Made by a program: the position numbers and the translations under genes
Shown here: positions 6,518 to 8,571 of the stretch, piece after piece
How positions within the stretch are numbered: the first letter of the stretch is position 1
How the letters are laid out: the number at the start of each line of letters is the position of its first letter
The notes under the pieces: model-generated
Told to the model about the DNA's origin: nothing
Seen by the model: the letters and a program-made list of their open reading frames with translations, nothing else
Database searches by the model: none
Assembly: GCA_945907055.1 (NCBI GenBank)
Contig: CAMDSG010000071.1
Span: 1 to 8,571, forward strand
Source: Bifidobacterium breve
Lineage (GTDB): Bacteria; Actinomycetota; Acidimicrobiia; IMCC26256
Reading direction: 5' to 3'
DNA length: 8,571 bases

Positions 6518-7277
6518 GGGTTCGGCGACGCGTCATGGAACCCCCTGCTGGGCGCCTCGATCCCCACCAAGCAGAGATACCTGGCCCATCCTCGCCTGAC
6601 GATCCAGATAACCGCGATGATCCTGATGAACTGCTGGGGCTACGAGTCCCAACTCGCCTTGCAAGGCGTCGATGCCGCACACTCTCACGCAGCTCGGCCT
6701 TGGCACCTGATGCCTGCGCCCATACCTTGATGAAGCGCTGAACTGCGGTAACTGCAGTGAGCACAATCATGATCCATAGAGCAGGGACGAGCATGTTGAA
6801 GAAGAGTGCGAACCCGAGAAGGATCATTCGCTCAGCGCGCTCCATGAGCCCACCCTGCGCATTGAATCCAAGTGCCTCTGCTTTAGCGCGCTCGTAGGAG
6901 ATAAGCATTGATAACGCCATCGCGGCGAATGCCAGCATCGGCGCATGTGCGCTCTCCCCTGCGAGATACCAGGCAACTCCACCAAGCACTAAACCATCTG
7001 AGACTCGATCCGCAACGGAGTCAAAGAAAGATCCACGAGGACTAGCGGTCCCTCCAGTGCGCGCAACAGAACCGTCTAATAGATCAACGAGTCCGCTGAG
7101 TGCGATGCCGAGGACTCCCCAGCGCAGATCACCATTGGCGATGAGACACGCAGTAATCGCGCTGACGACAAGGCCAGAGGCTGTAAGTACGTTCGGTGAG
7201 ATACCAAGAGACCTCAGACCCCTACCTAGTGGGGCGAGACCTTGACTAACGGAGGCACGGAGGCGGCCGTCGAGCAA
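6495..7277 (-). CDS. pgsA: CDP-alcohol phosphatidyltransferase, PI-phosphate synthase type
   Basis: This integral membrane enzyme displaces CMP from CDP-diacylglycerol; context makes inositol 1-phosphate the likely acceptor, giving phosphatidylinositol phosphate. The family motif is complete. Numbered from the TTG at 7275-7277 it runs Asp65-xx-Asp68-Gly69-xx-Ala72-Arg73, eight residues, Gly82-xxx-Asp86-xxx-Asp90. SYERAKAEALG and ERAERMILL downstream resemble PI-phosphate synthases. About five to six hydrophobic helices are present. The TTG start is preferred because AAGGAG lies 5 nt upstream; a GTG at 7299-7301 would add eight residues but has no ribosome site and follows a hairpin. The protein is 260 residues. 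The last 50 or so are a low-complexity Ser/Arg/Gly tail not needed by the catalytic fold, running into the acyltransferase start. The gene symbol is used in its mycobacterial sense (pgsA1). Confidence 0.9.
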   Translation of the reverse strand: MLDGRLRASVSQGLAPLGRGLRSLGISPNVLTASGLVVSAITACLIANGDLRWGVLGIALSGLVDLLDGSVARTGGTASPRGSFFDSVADRVSDGLVLGGVAWYLAGESAHAPMLAFAAMALSMLISYERAKAEALGFNAQGGLMERAERMILLGFALFFNMLVPALWIMIVLTAVTAVQRFIKVWAQASGAKAELRESVRHRRLARRVGTRSPSSSSGSSRLSGSSGEDGPGISAWWGSRRPAGGSMTRRRTLARRSRP

Positions 7278-7282
7278 CTCGA

Positions 7283-7288
7283 CTCCTT
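7283..7288 (-). promoter_or_regulatory. Shine-Dalgarno site of pgsA
   Basis: On the minus strand this reads AAGGAG, 5 nt before the TTG at 7275-7277. It is the reason for choosing that TTG over the GTG at 7299-7301. Confidence 0.65.
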
Positions 7289-7306
7289 CGTCGGGTGGCA
7301 CCGAGA

Positions 7307-7324
7307 GGGGCTTTCGCTATCCCC
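7307..7324 (-). other. GNRA-capped hairpin in the pgsA leader
   Basis: The minus strand reads GGGGATAGCGAAAGCCCC. It can fold as a GC stem closed by a GAAA tetraloop, with three further G-C pairs below an AUA bulge. It sits about 30 nt before the pgsA TTG and its ribosome site. A stability or processing role is possible; there is no direct evidence of function. Confidence 0.3.
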
Positions 7325-7363
7325 ATTCCCGGTTGAAAATGAGATCTTTAAGTTACCACGAAC

Positions 7364-7401
7364 CCCTATTTAGGCATCGGCATTCGGTGATGTCCTTAGG
7401 G
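7364..7401 (-). terminator. Compound hairpin between the unknown membrane gene and pgsA
   Basis: On the minus strand CCCTA pairs with TAGGG, GG with CC and CATC with GATG around a 10-nt loop, with small internal loops between helices. That is eleven base pairs in all, beginning about 43 nt after the stop codon of the upstream gene. It is followed by GGUUCGUGG rather than a U-tract, so it is at best a non-canonical terminator or a processing site. Confidence 0.3.
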
Positions 7402-7407
7402 TCCAGA

Positions 7408-7430
7408 CCAGTAATAGTGGCCAGTAATAG
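7408..7430. repeat. Short direct repeat, CCAGTAATAG twice
   Basis: CCAGTAATAG occurs at 7408-7417 and 7421-7430, exactly, with TGG between them (13-bp period). It lies just downstream of the membrane-protein gene on the transcribed strand. It could be a slippage duplication. Confidence 0.7.
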
Positions 7431-7444
7431 ATGCGAGATTGCTT

Positions 7445-7981
7445 CTAGAAGCCGAACTTTGACCAATCTTCGGGGTTCTTCTCCGTATATTCACCGAGAA
7501 TGTGGCCATCCATTGCGTCCAACTCAACCAACCCCCGCATTGAGGGCGGCTCATCCGCTGAGTAGAGGAGGATTCTCCAGGCTGGGCGAGAGCGAAGCCC
7601 GCGCCAGGAGAGAGCGGCAGATGCATGCCCAACAGGGAACCCGACTGTACGTGTAGCGACAACTAGCGCATCGGTCTCTGAGATCTTCTGATGCCACCCA
7701 GAGATGAAGTGGTAAATCCCTAACAGCCCAAGCAGAACTGCTGCAGAGAGGAGCCCTCGATTCGGAGACTGCGCTGCACCAGCCGCGCAGGTAGCGGCCA
7801 GAATTAAATAGATGCTCCCTGAGACTCGCCTGCGCCCGACATCAGGGAAGACAGTTGGCCCAACGAAAGCCGATATATCTAGGTCGGCAGGAAGCGAGTC
7901 AACAAACTCCTCAGAAGGCTCGGTTGCAGGTAATTGCTCTCCAACTTGAATCGTCTCGCTGACCTCAGGCTTCTCGGGCAT
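7445..7981 (-). CDS. Unrecognised two-helix membrane protein with a C-terminal domain
   Basis: I do not recognise this 178-residue protein. Residues 1-49 are acidic and polar, probably disordered. RRR at 50-52 precedes a hydrophobic helix (about 53-71), and a second helix spans about 76-95. By the positive-inside rule both ends face the cytoplasm. Residues 105-165 form a compact alpha/beta-looking domain (ATRTVGFPVGHASAALSWRG, then RPAWRILLYS, then RGLVELDAMDGHIL). The last strand pair, ending D-x-x-D-G-x-I, resembles the closing half of a PepSY-type domain, which is inference only. It ends in NPEDWSKFGF. The gene begins with ATG 10 nt after the HIT stop, with no visible ribosome site, so translation is probably coupled. 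Its place between the HIT gene and pgsA suggests a role linked to envelope lipid synthesis. Codon usage looks like its neighbours. Confidence 0.8.
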   Translation of the reverse strand: MPEKPEVSETIQVGEQLPATEPSEEFVDSLPADLDISAFVGPTVFPDVGRRRVSGSIYLILAATCAAGAAQSPNRGLLSAAVLLGLLGIYHFISGWHQKISETDALVVATRTVGFPVGHASAALSWRGLRSRPAWRILLYSADEPPSMRGLVELDAMDGHILGEYTEKNPEDWSKFGF

Positions 7982-7991
7982 GGTGCTAACG

Positions 7992-8504
7992 CTATGCGCC
8001 GCTAGCGGTCAATGCCGCATAGCCGTCTCTGAGCCTGCTCCAGGATTCATTAAGGGTCTCGGGTAGCACCCTCACCTGCGCAATTGATGCCATGAAGTTG
8101 GTATCACTTTGCCAACGCGGAACAACATGTGTGTGCAGATGGGAAGGTAATCCTGCACCACCAGCGCTCCCAACATTTACCCCAATATTGAGACCTTCTG
8201 GCGAATATGTGGTCTCAAGGACGCGGGATGCTCTCTGAGCCCCGACCATGATCGCACCTGCCTCCTCCACGCTCAGAGCAGTGAACTCTGCTTCATGCCT
8301 AAGCGGCAGGACCATGACGTGCCCTGAGCTATAAGGGAAGGCGTTCATGATTGTGAAAGTCAATGCCGTTCGCTCAAGAATTAAAGCCTCTTGGTCGTCC
8401 AGGAGAGCGAGTGAGCAGAATAAACAGCCACTCTGCCCAGCAACATCGGCGCGCCCCGCTATGTAATCGCTGCGCCACCCCGCCCAGAGGCTCTCGACAT
8501 ACAA
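7992..8504 (-). CDS. HIT-family nucleotide hydrolase/phosphorylase
   Basis: This is a histidine-triad protein of the branch whose actinobacterial members lie between thrS and pgsA. Related enzymes phosphorolyse or hydrolyse dinucleoside polyphosphates such as Ap4A, but the substrate here is inferred. The triad HLHTHVV is complete; numbered from the TTG start the histidines are 122, 124 and 126, the middle one being the nucleophile. GCLFC (Cys-x-x-Cys, about 26-30) and NAFPYSSGHVMVLP are also family hallmarks. The start at TTG 8502-8504, giving 170 residues, is preferred. It lies 4 nt after the thrS stop with AAGGA 9 nt upstream, and the protein then begins close to the conserved LWAGWRSDYI. 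A GTG at 8538-8540 would add 12 residues lying wholly or partly within the thrS coding end and has no ribosome site. Confidence 0.92.
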   Translation of the reverse strand: MYVESLWAGWRSDYIAGRADVAGQSGCLFCSLALLDDQEALILERTALTFTIMNAFPYSSGHVMVLPLRHEAEFTALSVEEAGAIMVGAQRASRVLETTYSPEGLNIGVNVGSAGGAGLPSHLHTHVVPRWQSDTNFMASIAQVRVLPETLNESWSRLRDGYAALTASGA

Positions 8505-8508
8505 CTCC

Positions 8509-8571
8509 TCAGATCCTTGCTTCCACGTCCGCTTGAACACGCGTCACAAACGTCTCGATACTGACACCGCG
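8509..8571 (-). CDS. thrS: Threonyl-tRNA synthetase, C-terminal end
   Basis: An open frame enters from the right edge and reads RGVSIETFVTRVQADVEARI, then TGA at 8509-8511. The pattern (glycine, short strand, then a helix ending in a basic residue) fits the extreme C-terminus of threonyl-tRNA synthetase, which charges tRNA-Thr in the cytoplasm. As recalled, thrS precedes the HIT gene and pgsA in Mycobacterium, which supports the call more than these 20 residues do. Another family member with a similar tail cannot be excluded from this fragment alone. Confidence 0.6.
   Translation of the reverse strand, partial: RGVSIETFVTRVQADVEARI

Noticed and set aside
6535..6741. Plus-strand frame with an acidic DDPDNRDDPDE stretch opposite the pgsA tail.
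   Set aside because: It mirrors the Ser/Gly-rich codons of the pgsA tail and has no homology signal or convincing ribosome site.
1..8571. Signs of a mobile element, defence system, CRISPR array or prophage.
   Set aside because: No transposase, integrase, terminal inverted repeats, tRNA or regularly spaced repeats are seen; all genes run one way and belong to housekeeping or envelope pathways.

Overview
This window is a stretch of bacterial chromosome, most likely from an actinobacterium. The order on the minus strand is thrS end, HIT protein, pgsA-type phosphatidylinositol-phosphate synthase, phosphatidylinositol mannoside acyltransferase, pimA, (inserted genes), pdxS, pdxT, yebC start. As recalled, this is the backbone found around pgsA1-patA-pimA and pdxS-pdxT in Mycobacterium. 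The moderate GC, frequent GTG/TTG starts and Thr-rich secreted lipoprotein would suit a lineage outside the mycobacteria, such as an Acidimicrobiia-like group. That finer placement is inference only.

All ten supported protein genes lie on the minus strand, so transcription runs from high to low coordinates. (i) 8571-7445: the last 20 codons of thrS, a HIT-family nucleotide hydrolase/transferase, and an unrecognised two-helix membrane protein. (ii) 7277-4428: the mannolipid block. It holds a CDP-alcohol phosphatidyltransferase (PI-phosphate synthase type), an HX4D acyltransferase and the PimA mannosyltransferase, joined by overlaps. (iii) 4274-1720: lemA, htpX and a DUF3048 putative lipoprotein, an envelope-protein module placed between the PIM genes and vitamin B6 synthesis. 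(iv) 1610-32: pdxS and pdxT, the two subunits of the ribose-5-phosphate-dependent PLP synthase, followed by yebC, whose ATG overlaps the pdxT stop.

The first enzymes work in series. PgsA would make phosphatidylinositol phosphate from CDP-diacylglycerol and inositol phosphate; an unseen phosphatase would give PI; PimA would add the first mannose; and the acyltransferase would acylate the mannoside. PdxT supplies ammonia from glutamine to PdxS.

No gap exceeds 300 bases. The larger gaps (608-722, 1611-1719, 4275-4427, 7278-7444) hold hairpins and short repeats but no convincing extra gene or promoter. I see no mobile element, CRISPR array, tRNA or rRNA. The gene content is mostly housekeeping. 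The most unusual features are a four-copy 12-bp minisatellite spanning the acyltransferase tail and carrying the pimA ribosome-binding site, a self-complementary leader in front of pdxT that can mask a GAGGAG motif, and the unidentified membrane protein upstream of pgsA.
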